Source: Thiodiazotropha sp050305635 | GTDB lineage: Bacteria > Pseudomonadota > Gammaproteobacteria > Chromatiales > Chromatiaceae | Assembly (NCBI GenBank): GCA_050305635.1 | Contig: JBNLFS010000122.1 | Coordinates: 13,655 to 77,654 of the forward strand | Length of the DNA stretch: 64,000 nt | Direction of reading: 5' to 3' | In this document: piece after piece, positions 19,334 to 26,758 of the stretch | Numbering within the stretch: position 1 is the first letter of the stretch | Layout: every line of letters starts with the position of its first letter | The notes under the pieces: model-generated | Told to the model about the DNA's origin: nothing | The model's database searches: none | What the model saw: the letters and a program-made list of their open reading frames with translations, nothing else | Translations under genes and position numbers: made by a program

Positions 19334-20673
19334 ACCAGATACTCATCATCGAAGACGAAACCGTCATTCGCCGCGCCGTCAAACGCCTGCTGGAGCGCAA
19401 CGACTACCGGGTCCAGGAGGCGGGTTCGGTGGAAGAGGCGAAACAGCTGCCCCTGCAGGCTTTCGACCTGATCATCAGCGATGTGCGGCTGCCTGGCGCA
19501 CCGGGTACGGAGATCATCGATCACGCACCGTCGGTGCCGGTGCTGATCATGACCAGCTATGCGAGCATCCGCTCCGCGGTGGACGCAATGAAGCTGGGCG
19601 CTGTCGACTATATCGCGAAGCCCTTCGATCACGACGAACTGCTAATGCTGGTCAAGCGCATCATCCATCAGGATCAGCAACAGCGTCAGCAGCAGATTCT
19701 CAAATCCGAGGTGGAGAAAAGCTACCCGGTCAGCGGCATGATCGGCGAGTGCCCGGCCATGGTGGAGGTTTTTCACCGCATCGAGAAGGTCGCACCTACC
19801 GATGCCACGGTGTTGATACTCGGTGAATCGGGAACCGGCAAGGAGCTGGTAGCCCGCGCCCTGCATGAGAAAAGTCAGCGCAGCAACGCCCCGTTCATTG
19901 TCTTCAACTGCGCCGCGGTGCCGGAAAATCAGGTCGAGACCCAGCTGTTCGGCTCCCAGGATGACGGGGCGCCGGGACGCGGCGGTTTACTCGCCAAGGC
20001 CCATGGCGGCACCCTCTTCATGGACGAGGTGGGGGAACTCTCCATGGCGGCTCAGGCTCGCCTGTTGCGGGTTCTGCAGGGGGATGAATACACCGCCACA
20101 CCCGGGCGCGACCCGGGCGTTTCGGATATCCGGATCATTGCGGCGACTCACCAGGACGTGCGCAAGCTGGTTCAGCAGCAGACCTTTCGCAGCGACCTCT
20201 ACTTTCGCCTGAGAGTCGTCGAGATGACCCTCCCGCCCCTGCGGGAACGGGGCACGGATATCAAGGCCCTGGCCAATCACCTGCTGCACAAGTCCTGCAG
20301 TCAGCTCAACCGGGCGCCACTTACCCTGAGCCGCAGCGCCCTGGAAGCGATCCGCCGCTACCACTGGCCGGGCAACGTGCGCGAGTTGGGCAATACCATC
20401 GAGCGCGCGGTGATCCTGTGCGAGGGCGAGCACATCACTCCGGAGCTGCTGGCCATTGATCACCACATCTCCCCCTCCCGCTCGCAGCGAGAAACCAGTC
20501 AGGACAATCTGTCACTGGAGGAGTATTTCCGCCATTTCGTGCTGGAGAACCAGGACCACATGACCGAGACGGAACTCGCCCGGCAATTGGGGATCAGCCG
20601 CAAGGCGTTGTGGGAACGTCGGCAGCGCTTTGGGATTCCGCGGGACAAGCGGGGGAAGAAAGGCAAGAATTGA
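19330..20673 (+). CDS. NtrC-family response regulator, CbrB-like, with degenerate GAFTGA loop
   Basis: The 447-residue regulator has a receiver domain (D51 as phospho-acceptor in IISDVRLPGAPGTE, with MTSYASIRSAVD and the KPFD lysine motif), an AAA+ domain (Walker A GESGTGKE 165-172, Walker B GGTLFMDEVGEL 226-237, arginine finger region FRSDLYFRL) and a Fis-type HTH at the C-terminus (ETELARQLGISRKALWERR). The receiver closely resembles CbrB. The sigma-54 contact loop, normally GAFTGA after ELFGHEK, reads GSQDDGAPGRGG and is shorter, losing the key Phe and Thr. It may therefore not activate sigma-54 polymerase in the usual way. Its ATGA overlap with the kinase gene shows co-translation. Confidence 0.9.
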   Translation: MNQILIIEDETVIRRAVKRLLERNDYRVQEAGSVEEAKQLPLQAFDLIISDVRLPGAPGTEIIDHAPSVPVLIMTSYASIRSAVDAMKLGAVDYIAKPFDHDELLMLVKRIIHQDQQQRQQQILKSEVEKSYPVSGMIGECPAMVEVFHRIEKVAPTDATVLILGESGTGKELVARALHEKSQRSNAPFIVFNCAAVPENQVETQLFGSQDDGAPGRGGLLAKAHGGTLFMDEVGELSMAAQARLLRVLQGDEYTATPGRDPGVSDIRIIAATHQDVRKLVQQQTFRSDLYFRLRVVEMTLPPLRERGTDIKALANHLLHKSCSQLNRAPLTLSRSALEAIRRYHWPGNVRELGNTIERAVILCEGEHITPELLAIDHHISPSRSQRETSQDNLSLEEYFRHFVLENQDHMTETELARQLGISRKALWERRQRFGIPRDKRGKKGKN

Positions 20674-20688
20674 TAGTTATGAGTTATG

Positions 20689-20832
20689 AGTTGAATGAGT
20701 TCGCTTCGCTCACGGCTCTATTTGAGCATACGGAGCAATATGAACAGTGATGAATTATGTCTTCGCTCACCGTCTCGAAAGACCACATAAAATAATTCAT
20801 GAATAGCGTGAGCGAAGCGAACTCATTCAACT
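20689..20832. repeat. Large inverted repeat between the CbrB-like gene and the TerB-like gene
   Basis: Perfect 25-bp arms at 20689-20713 and 20808-20832 flank an interior that itself pairs partly (GAATTAT around 20751 with ATAATTC around 20792). It is flanked by ACTCAAAACT-type AT-rich runs. It sits between convergent genes and could fold into a long hairpin. Similar composition at 28747-28882 suggests a dispersed repeat family. Confidence 0.75.
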
Positions 20833-20861
20833 AAAAACTCAAAACTAACAACTCAAAACTC

Positions 20862-21317
20862 TCAAGACTCCTGCACCCTAAGTTTCGCCGCAATAAAATC
20901 ACTATGCGGCACATACAGCAGTTCCGACAACCGCCGGATCACATGCTCCTCGTAATCATGCAGCTTCTGATCCGCGAAGGCCACCCGCCACAAGGATTCG
21001 ATGAGCCGGACCTTCTGCTCCGCCGAGTAGTGCTTGTTGATCAGCGAGGTGAACTGAAAGTAATCCGTTGACTCGGCGTGCTCCCGCTCTCCCAGGCGCA
21101 TCAACTCCCGGGCGGCTTGCTCATCCAGGTGGAAATGCTGCTCGATCGACGAGAGGATCTCAGCCTTCTCCTCCGGCGCCTGTTCAAAATCCGACGCCGC
21201 AATCTCGAACAGCAGCGCGGCCACCGCGGTGTTGAGTTGTTGCTCCAACTCCCCGGGACTGGCGTCGGAATCCGGCATCAGATGGGTGGTGAAATAGTCA
21301 AAAATCGATTTAAACAT
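20862..21317 (-). CDS. TerB-like (tellurite resistance TerB family) protein
   Basis: The 151-residue, acidic, all-helical protein matches the TerB/co-chaperone-like family: two repeated motifs with AALLFEIAASDFEQAPEEK and LWRVAFADQKLHDYEEHVI, where conserved acidic residues bind metal in TerB relatives. There is no signal peptide. Its role is unknown; despite the family name there is no tellurite operon here. It is convergent with the CbrB-like gene and divergent from the acetate symporter operon across a 330-bp regulatory gap, and its neighbours hint at a stress or metabolic role. Confidence 0.8.
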   Translation of the reverse strand: MFKSIFDYFTTHLMPDSDASPGELEQQLNTAVAALLFEIAASDFEQAPEEKAEILSSIEQHFHLDEQAARELMRLGEREHAESTDYFQFTSLINKHYSAEQKVRLIESLWRVAFADQKLHDYEEHVIRRLSELLYVPHSDFIAAKLRVQES

Positions 21318-21647
21318 GATTCATCCCAAAAAAATTTTTCTTACCTTTGGAAACGCACCCCGGTTCCTAAGGTAACGCATCACCATGGAATGTGATACCT
21401 ATCGTAACATATTTGCTGCCATGCAACATAACAGGGCATACCTTAACTTATTGTTTTGTTTGACTTTATGGACACCCGTGCAACAGAATAGTGCGGTGTG
21501 TCACCCTGTTTTTGTGCAGTGACACAACCATCAGTGTCTGCCGCTGCGAGTTCCGACACCACAGAATAATCCGGAAAGGATATTTCCCTGGGGCAGATAC
21601 TTCTCTCGACGAAACCTCAAGTTCTATTACGGCGGAGTGATCATGAT
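21318..21647. promoter_or_regulatory. Regulatory gap upstream of the acetate symporter genes
   Basis: The 330 bp separate divergent genes. They hold TTACCTTTGG at 21341-21350 and its near-inverse CCTAAGGTAA at 21366-21375, and then TGATACC-TAT-CGTAACA at 21393-21409, which matches the palindrome upstream of the CbrX-like gene at 13 of 17 positions. These are candidate operator sites for one shared regulator. No convincing sigma-54 promoter was found (GG and GC elements are 8 bp apart at best, not 10). Confidence 0.5.
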
Positions 21648-21902
21648 ATGAACAAAACTGCTGAACAGTATTGGAAAGCCAATATTCGCCTAGTCAGCAT
21701 ACTACTGGTGATTTGGTTCATCTGCTCTTACCTCTTCGGCATCATCCTGGTGGAGCCGCTCAACTCCATCAAGATCGGTGGTGTGGGTCTCGGCTTCTGG
21801 TTTGCCCAGAACGGCTCGATCTACACCTTCCTGGTGCTGATCTATGTCTACGCAAAACGCATGAACGCTCTGGATGTCGAATTCGACGTCCATGAGGATT
21901 AA
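21648..21902 (+). CDS. Small subunit of sodium/solute symporter (DUF4212)
   Basis: The 84-residue protein has two TM helices (about 14-34 and 50-68) and a conserved aromatic start, YWKANIRL, typical of DUF4212. This family is almost always encoded directly before the VC_2705-type symporter and is regarded as its small subunit. It is followed after 16 bp by that symporter gene, so they form one operon. Expected location: inner membrane. No catalytic residues are expected. Confidence 0.93.
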   Translation: MNKTAEQYWKANIRLVSILLVIWFICSYLFGIILVEPLNSIKIGGVGLGFWFAQNGSIYTFLVLIYVYAKRMNALDVEFDVHED

Positions 21903-21918
21903 TGGGGGATAACGACTC

Positions 21919-23709
21919 ATGGATCTGCAAACTCTGACATACATTGTGGTGGGCGCGACCTTCGCCCTCTACATCGGTATCGCCTTCTGGGCCCGCGCTG
22001 GGACCACGGGCGAATTCTACGCCGCCGGCCGTGGCGTCCACCCGGTCGCCAACGGCATGGCCACCGCCGCCGACTGGATGTCCGCCGCCTCCTTCATCTC
22101 CATGGCGGGCCTGATCGCCTTCAACGGCTACGGCGCATCCGTATTCCTGATGGGTTGGACCGGTGGTTACGTGCTGCTGGCCCTGCTGCTGGCGCCTTAC
22201 CTGCGTAAGTTCGGCAAGTTCACCGTGCCTGAGTTCATCGGTGACCGCTTCTACTCGCGCACAGCCCGTATCGTGGCAGTCATCTGTCTCATCCTGGCTT
22301 CCGTGACTTACGTTATCGGCCAGATGAAGGGTATCGGCGTAGCCTTCTCACGCTTCCTCCAGATCGACTACGATACCGGCCTTTATATCGGCATGGGCAT
22401 TGTGTTCGTCTACGCGGTAATGGGCGGCATGAAAGGCATCACCTACACCCAGATCGCCCAGTACGTGGTCCTGATCTTCGCCTACACCGTACCGGCCGTA
22501 TTCATCTCCCTGCACCTGACCGGCAACCCGATCCCGCAGCTGGGTATCGCCGGCACCATGGCCGAAGGCCCTGCCACCGGCACCTATATGCTGGATCGTC
22601 TTGACCAGGTGGTGACCGACCTTGGCTTCGCCCAGTACACCACTCAGGTCATGGGCAGCAAGCTCAATATGTTCGTCTATACCCTGTCCCTGATGATCGG
22701 TACCGCGGGTCTGCCCCACGTCATCATCCGTTTCTTCACCGTACCCAAGGTGAAGGACGCCCGCTCCTCCGCGGGTTGGGCGCTGGTGTTCATCGCGATC
22801 CTCTACACCACCGCTCCGGCTGTGGGTTCCATGGCTCGATTGAACCTGATGAACACCATCCAGACCGGTGAGATCGGTTCTCCCACAGGCAATATCGAGA
22901 TTGCCAAGGTGCCGCAATGGATGACCAACTGGCAGAAGACCGGCCTGTTGGAGTGGGAAGACAAGAACGGCGACGGCCGTATCCAGTACTACAACGACAA
23001 GAACGCCGAGTTCGCCGCCAAGGCCGAGTCCTTCGGTTGGAAAGGCAACGAGATGACCAAGGTCGACCGTGACATCATGGTACTGGCCAACCCGGAAATC
23101 GCCCGTCTGCCCAACTGGGTCATCGCGCTGGTGGTTGCCGGTGGTCTGGCCGCCGCGCTGTCGACCGCAGCCGGTCTGCTGCTGGCCATCTCCTCCTCGA
23201 TCTCCCATGACCTGCTGAAAGGCGTGTTCATGCCCGACATCTCGGAGAAGAACGAGCTGATGGCGGGACGCTTCGCCATGGTGGGCGCCATCGCCCTGGC
23301 CGGTTACTTCGGTCTGCATCCGCCGGATTTCGCAGCCGGTACCGTGGCAATCGCCTTCGGTCTGGCCGCGTCCTCCATCTTCCCGGTGCTGATGATGGGT
23401 ATCTTCAACAAGCGTATGAACCGTGCCGGCGCTATCTGGGGTATGATCGCAGGCATCAGCGTGACCATGCTCTACGTGTTTCAGCACAAGGGCATCATGT
23501 TCATCCCGGGCACTGCCTTCCTGGGTGACATGAAACCCGACTGGTTCTTCGGCATCTCGCCGAACGCCTTCGGTGCTGTCGGCGCCCTGGTCAACTTCGT
23601 GGTGGCCATCGTGGTCTCCAAGATGACCGCTCCGCCGCCGGATCACATCCAGCACCTGGTTGAGGACATTCGTGTACCGAAGGGTGCCGGCGCCGCGACC
23701 GATCATTGA
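21919..23709 (+). CDS. Sodium:solute symporter, VC_2705 subfamily (likely acetate/monocarboxylate uptake)
   Basis: The 596-residue SSS-family transporter has about 13 TM helices. It is related to ActP and probably imports acetate or similar acids with sodium; the family is linked to acs genes in many proteobacteria. The N-terminal sodium-site region has FYAAGRGVHPVANGMATAADWMSA. A large loop (about 315-385) specific to this subfamily contains DKNGDGRI beginning at residue 348, an EF-hand-like calcium loop. It lies in the acetate block with acs 3 kb downstream. A strong terminator follows at 23741-23765. Confidence 0.93.
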   Translation: MDLQTLTYIVVGATFALYIGIAFWARAGTTGEFYAAGRGVHPVANGMATAADWMSAASFISMAGLIAFNGYGASVFLMGWTGGYVLLALLLAPYLRKFGKFTVPEFIGDRFYSRTARIVAVICLILASVTYVIGQMKGIGVAFSRFLQIDYDTGLYIGMGIVFVYAVMGGMKGITYTQIAQYVVLIFAYTVPAVFISLHLTGNPIPQLGIAGTMAEGPATGTYMLDRLDQVVTDLGFAQYTTQVMGSKLNMFVYTLSLMIGTAGLPHVIIRFFTVPKVKDARSSAGWALVFIAILYTTAPAVGSMARLNLMNTIQTGEIGSPTGNIEIAKVPQWMTNWQKTGLLEWEDKNGDGRIQYYNDKNAEFAAKAESFGWKGNEMTKVDRDIMVLANPEIARLPNWVIALVVAGGLAAALSTAAGLLLAISSSISHDLLKGVFMPDISEKNELMAGRFAMVGAIALAGYFGLHPPDFAAGTVAIAFGLAASSIFPVLMMGIFNKRMNRAGAIWGMIAGISVTMLYVFQHKGIMFIPGTAFLGDMKPDWFFGISPNAFGAVGALVNFVVAIVVSKMTAPPPDHIQHLVEDIRVPKGAGAATDH

Positions 23710-23740
23710 TTCGAAAACAATAAATAAAGCAGTAATGGGT

Positions 23741-23765
23741 GCCCCGCTTCGGCGGGGCCTTTTTC
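23741..23765 (+). terminator. Intrinsic terminator after the symporter gene
   Basis: The hairpin GCCCCGC-TTCG-GCGGGGC, with a stable UUCG tetraloop, is followed by CCTTTTTCC. It lies 31 bp after the symporter stop and is a textbook rho-independent terminator on the plus strand. Confidence 0.92.
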
Positions 23766-24028
23766 CTGGACTCCGAAGAGTCTCCACGCATTGACCGGCG
23801 AGACGTTTTTCCGATCAATCCGTTGGGATTTTTCAGCTTCCCGGTGGAGTGTTTCAAACGGTTCGAGTATTTCAGAGACCCGCCCGGGCTGTCCGTATTG
23901 TTGTGTTGCCTGCAACGGAAGCCTCACACCCAGGGTCGCGGGTAACCCCCTCAGCAGCATCCTGAAAACATCCGACCGCAGGACCCGCCACCTCAGCAAT
24001 CAAGCAACCGCATCATTCGAGCGAACCT
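23766..24028. other. Intergenic stretch before the DUF294 gene
   Basis: The 263 bp after the terminator hold no supported gene. A promoter for the DUF294-exonuclease pair is expected here, but I see no clear -35/-10 pair. GGTAAC near 23940 resembles half of the TTACC palindromes noted upstream. Confidence 0.4.
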
Positions 24029-25897
24029 ATGGAAATCGAACTGGTCGAGATTCGTGATTTTCTGGCGCAGCGCCCCCCCTTCGACATGCTCCCGGAAGAG
24101 CAGCAGAATGAACTGCCGAAGATGCTCGAAATCCGCTACCTGCGACGTACCAGCCGTTTTCCCCCGGCCGACGCTGAACGCACCTACATCTACATCCTGC
24201 GCAGCGGCGCCGTGGAACTCCTGGATGAAGACGGCAATCTGGTGGAGAAGCTGGGCGAAGGGGATATCTACACCACCGATTGCCAGCTGATCGATTTCGG
24301 TCGCGCAACCCGGGGAGTCGCCACCGAGGACACGCTGCTTTACCAGCTGGCCTGCAAACACCTCAGAGGACTGCGTCAGTCGGTACCCGCCTTCGACCGG
24401 CACTTTACCGAATCGATCCGCGACCGGTTGAAACAGGCGGTACGCACCCTGCAGGACAACAACGACACCAGCAGCATCGCGCAGATGACCGTAGAGGTTT
24501 CCCACCTGATCAAAAAGACCCCGATCGTCATCGATGCCGGTTGTTCAATCCGAGAGGCCGCTGCCCTGATGAGTGAAAAGAACGTCTCCTCGGTGATGCT
24601 GATGGATGGGGAGACACTGGTCGGTATGATCACCGACCGGGATCTGCGCAAACGCTGCGTCGCGGTGGGTCTGTCTCCCGAAGAACCGGTCAATCGCATA
24701 ATGACCACCGATCTTGAGACCATCCAGGAGAACACCCTGGCGATTCAGGCCCTGATGACCATGACCCGGCTGCATGTGCACCATCTGCCGGTACTGCGTA
24801 ACCGCAAGGTGGTGGGCATGTTGACCGCCACCGATCTGGCCCGCCACCAGACCACCAACTCGGCCTATCTCGCCACCGACGTCCGCAAAGCCGAGACCAT
24901 CGAGGATCTGGCTGCGGTAAGCGAACGCCTGCCTGAATTGCAGTTCCAACTGGCCAATTCCAGCGCCTCCGCATTGCATATCGGTGATGCCATTTCCAGC
25001 ATCACCGACTCCCTGACCACCCGCCTGATCGAGATGGCGGAGGCGGAGCTGGGTCCTCCACCGGTGCCCTACGTATGGATGTGTGGCGGCTCCCAGGCGC
25101 GCCGGGAACAGACCTCTCATTCGGACCAGGACAACGCCCTACTCATCTCCGACGAGATGAAACCGGAACATGGGGCCTATTTCGAAACCCTGGCCAAGCG
25201 GGTCACCGACGGTCTCAACGCCTGTCATTTCATCTATTGTCCCGGTGACGCCATGGCGTCGAATCCGAAATGGCGCCAGCCCCTCGCGGTATGGCGCAAG
25301 TATTTCAACACCTGGATCAACAAACCCGACCCGATGGCGCTAATGCTCTCGAGTATCTGGTTTGACCTGCGTCCGGTCTGCGGGGAAAAGGAGCTGTTCA
25401 ATGAACTGCAGGACGAAATCCTCAACAAGACCCGTGGCAATGGCATCTTCACCGCCTATATGGCCGCGAACGCCCTGCAGCACCGCCCGCCCCTGGGATT
25501 CTTCCGCAATTTCGTGCTGATCCACGATGGGGAACATGACGATACCTTCGACATCAAGCACCGAGGCATCGTGCCGATCACCGACGTAGCCCGGGTGTTC
25601 GCCCTCTCCCAGGGCCTGAAGCCGGTGAACACCACCGAGCGACTCGAGGCCGCCTCCGAAACCACCATAGTGAGCCGGGAGATGGGGGAAAATCTGGTCG
25701 ACGCCCTGGAATTCATCGCCAGCATGCGCATCAACCATCAGGCCGAACAGATCCGCATCGGCAAGCGCGCCGACAACTACCTGGCGCCATCCGAACTCTC
25801 GGATCTGGAGCGTCGTCACCTCAAGGATGCCTTCCGGGTCATTCAGGACATGCAGGAAACCCTTGAAAACCGTTACCAGGGTGGACGATTCCGCTGA
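24029..25897 (+). CDS. cNMP-binding / CBS / DUF294 nucleotidyltransferase-like protein
   Basis: The 622-residue cytoplasmic protein has an N-terminal cyclic-nucleotide-binding-like domain (about 10-130), a CBS pair (about 150-280, with VSSVMLMDGETLVGMITDRD and LPVLRNRKVVGMLTATDL), a DUF294 nucleotidyltransferase domain (about 300-440, catalytic motif GGSQARREQT followed by DQDN) and a C-terminal DUF294 helical domain. This family is related to the GlnD nucleotidyltransferase fold and accompanies the VC_2705 symporter and acs in many genomes, so a regulatory role in acetate uptake is likely. The modified target is unknown. Its stop overlaps the exonuclease start (TGATG). Confidence 0.9.
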   Translation: MEIELVEIRDFLAQRPPFDMLPEEQQNELPKMLEIRYLRRTSRFPPADAERTYIYILRSGAVELLDEDGNLVEKLGEGDIYTTDCQLIDFGRATRGVATEDTLLYQLACKHLRGLRQSVPAFDRHFTESIRDRLKQAVRTLQDNNDTSSIAQMTVEVSHLIKKTPIVIDAGCSIREAAALMSEKNVSSVMLMDGETLVGMITDRDLRKRCVAVGLSPEEPVNRIMTTDLETIQENTLAIQALMTMTRLHVHHLPVLRNRKVVGMLTATDLARHQTTNSAYLATDVRKAETIEDLAAVSERLPELQFQLANSSASALHIGDAISSITDSLTTRLIEMAEAELGPPPVPYVWMCGGSQARREQTSHSDQDNALLISDEMKPEHGAYFETLAKRVTDGLNACHFIYCPGDAMASNPKWRQPLAVWRKYFNTWINKPDPMALMLSSIWFDLRPVCGEKELFNELQDEILNKTRGNGIFTAYMAANALQHRPPLGFFRNFVLIHDGEHDDTFDIKHRGIVPITDVARVFALSQGLKPVNTTERLEAASETTIVSREMGENLVDALEFIASMRINHQAEQIRIGKRADNYLAPSELSDLERRHLKDAFRVIQDMQETLENRYQGGRFR

Positions 25898-26589
25898 TGC
25901 TGCAGCGATTTCTCAGCCTTGAGACCCTGCGCAAGCGTGCGCTTTCGAAGAGCATGCCGGGGGCTCTGTACGATTATCTCTCGACCCCGTTGACTGCGAA
26001 AAACACCCAGTGCGAAGACCTGGTGATCGTGGCTCTGGATCTTGAGACTACCGGACTTGATCCGCGCAAGGACAAGATCCTCAGCTACGGCCTGGTCGAG
26101 ATACACCACATGAACATCAAATTGGCGACTTCCCGTCACCAATTGATCTCCATTGAAGGACAGATCCCGGAAGAATCAGCGGTAATCCACCAGATCACCG
26201 ATGATCAGGCGGCCACCGGTATCCGCCTCGAGGAGGCCATGCCGGAACTGCTGGGACGTCTGGCGGGCAAGGTCATGTTGGTACACTACGCCTCGATCGA
26301 GCAGAATTTCATCGATGCCGCCTGCCGCAAGCTCTACGGCGCTCCGTTCATGATCCGCACCATCGACACCCTGGTGCTGGCGCAACGCCTGTTCGAGCGA
26401 CGCAACCACACCATCCAAACCGGCGATCTGCGCCTGTTCAACCTGCGACCCCGTTACAACCTGCCGAATTACAAGGCTCACAATGCCCTGAGCGATGCGT
26501 TGGCCACCGCGGAACTGTTTCTTGCCATGGCCTCTGAAATGGTCCCCCAGCCGAAACAATGTCAGCTTAGCCGTTTCCTTACCCGTTGA
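25897..26589 (+). CDS. DnaQ-like 3'-5' exonuclease (DEDDh)
   Basis: The 230-residue protein has exonuclease motif I VIVALDLETTGLDP (catalytic D and E near residues 48-50), motif II region HYASIEQNFID and motif III HNALSDALATAELF, giving the DEDDh signature of the DnaQ/ExoX group. It starts within the stop of the DUF294 gene, so the two are co-translated; the pair recurs in acetate clusters of other gammaproteobacteria. Its nucleic acid or nucleotide substrate is unknown, and replication proofreading is unlikely because dnaQ is normally elsewhere. Confidence 0.88.
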   Translation: MLQRFLSLETLRKRALSKSMPGALYDYLSTPLTAKNTQCEDLVIVALDLETTGLDPRKDKILSYGLVEIHHMNIKLATSRHQLISIEGQIPEESAVIHQITDDQAATGIRLEEAMPELLGRLAGKVMLVHYASIEQNFIDAACRKLYGAPFMIRTIDTLVLAQRLFERRNHTIQTGDLRLFNLRPRYNLPNYKAHNALSDALATAELFLAMASEMVPQPKQCQLSRFLTR

Positions 26590-26640
26590 CAGGCAATAGA
26601 ATGGTCAATTCGAGACTGAAAATAACCAGAACACAGCGAC

Positions 26641-26663
26641 AGGACTCGTACCACCCGAGTCCT
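26641..26663. promoter_or_regulatory. Stem-loop upstream of acs
   Basis: Arms AGGACTCG and CGAGTCCT flank a 7-nt loop (TACCACC). It lies 52 bp after the exonuclease stop and about 95 bp before acs, without a T-run. It is either a transcript-end hairpin or part of the acs control region. TATAAATAAG at 26721 could be a -10 region for acs but lacks a clear -35. Confidence 0.4.
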
Positions 26664-26758
26664 GCAGCATTACTACAAGGGACGGTCGCACAGCGCGGTA
26701 AGCGCGTGTTCCCGCACCCCTATAAATAAGCATCTACAACTTCGTTGAGGAGCAACCC

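Noticed and set aside
20674..20861. CrcZ-like small RNA downstream of the CbrB-like gene
   Set aside because: In Pseudomonas CrcZ lies at this position and the region has ACTAACAACTC-like runs, but it consists of a large inverted repeat between convergent genes, with no promoter, no repeated CA-motif series and no clear terminator.
21475..21500. Sigma-54 promoter upstream of the acetate operon
   Set aside because: TGGACACCCGTGCAA has GG and GC elements 8 bp apart, not the required 10, and other bases do not fit.
22348..23787. Long open frame opposite the acetate symporter gene
   Set aside because: It is extremely rich in His, Gly and Gln, as expected for the antisense of a membrane protein gene, with no ribosome binding site or motif.
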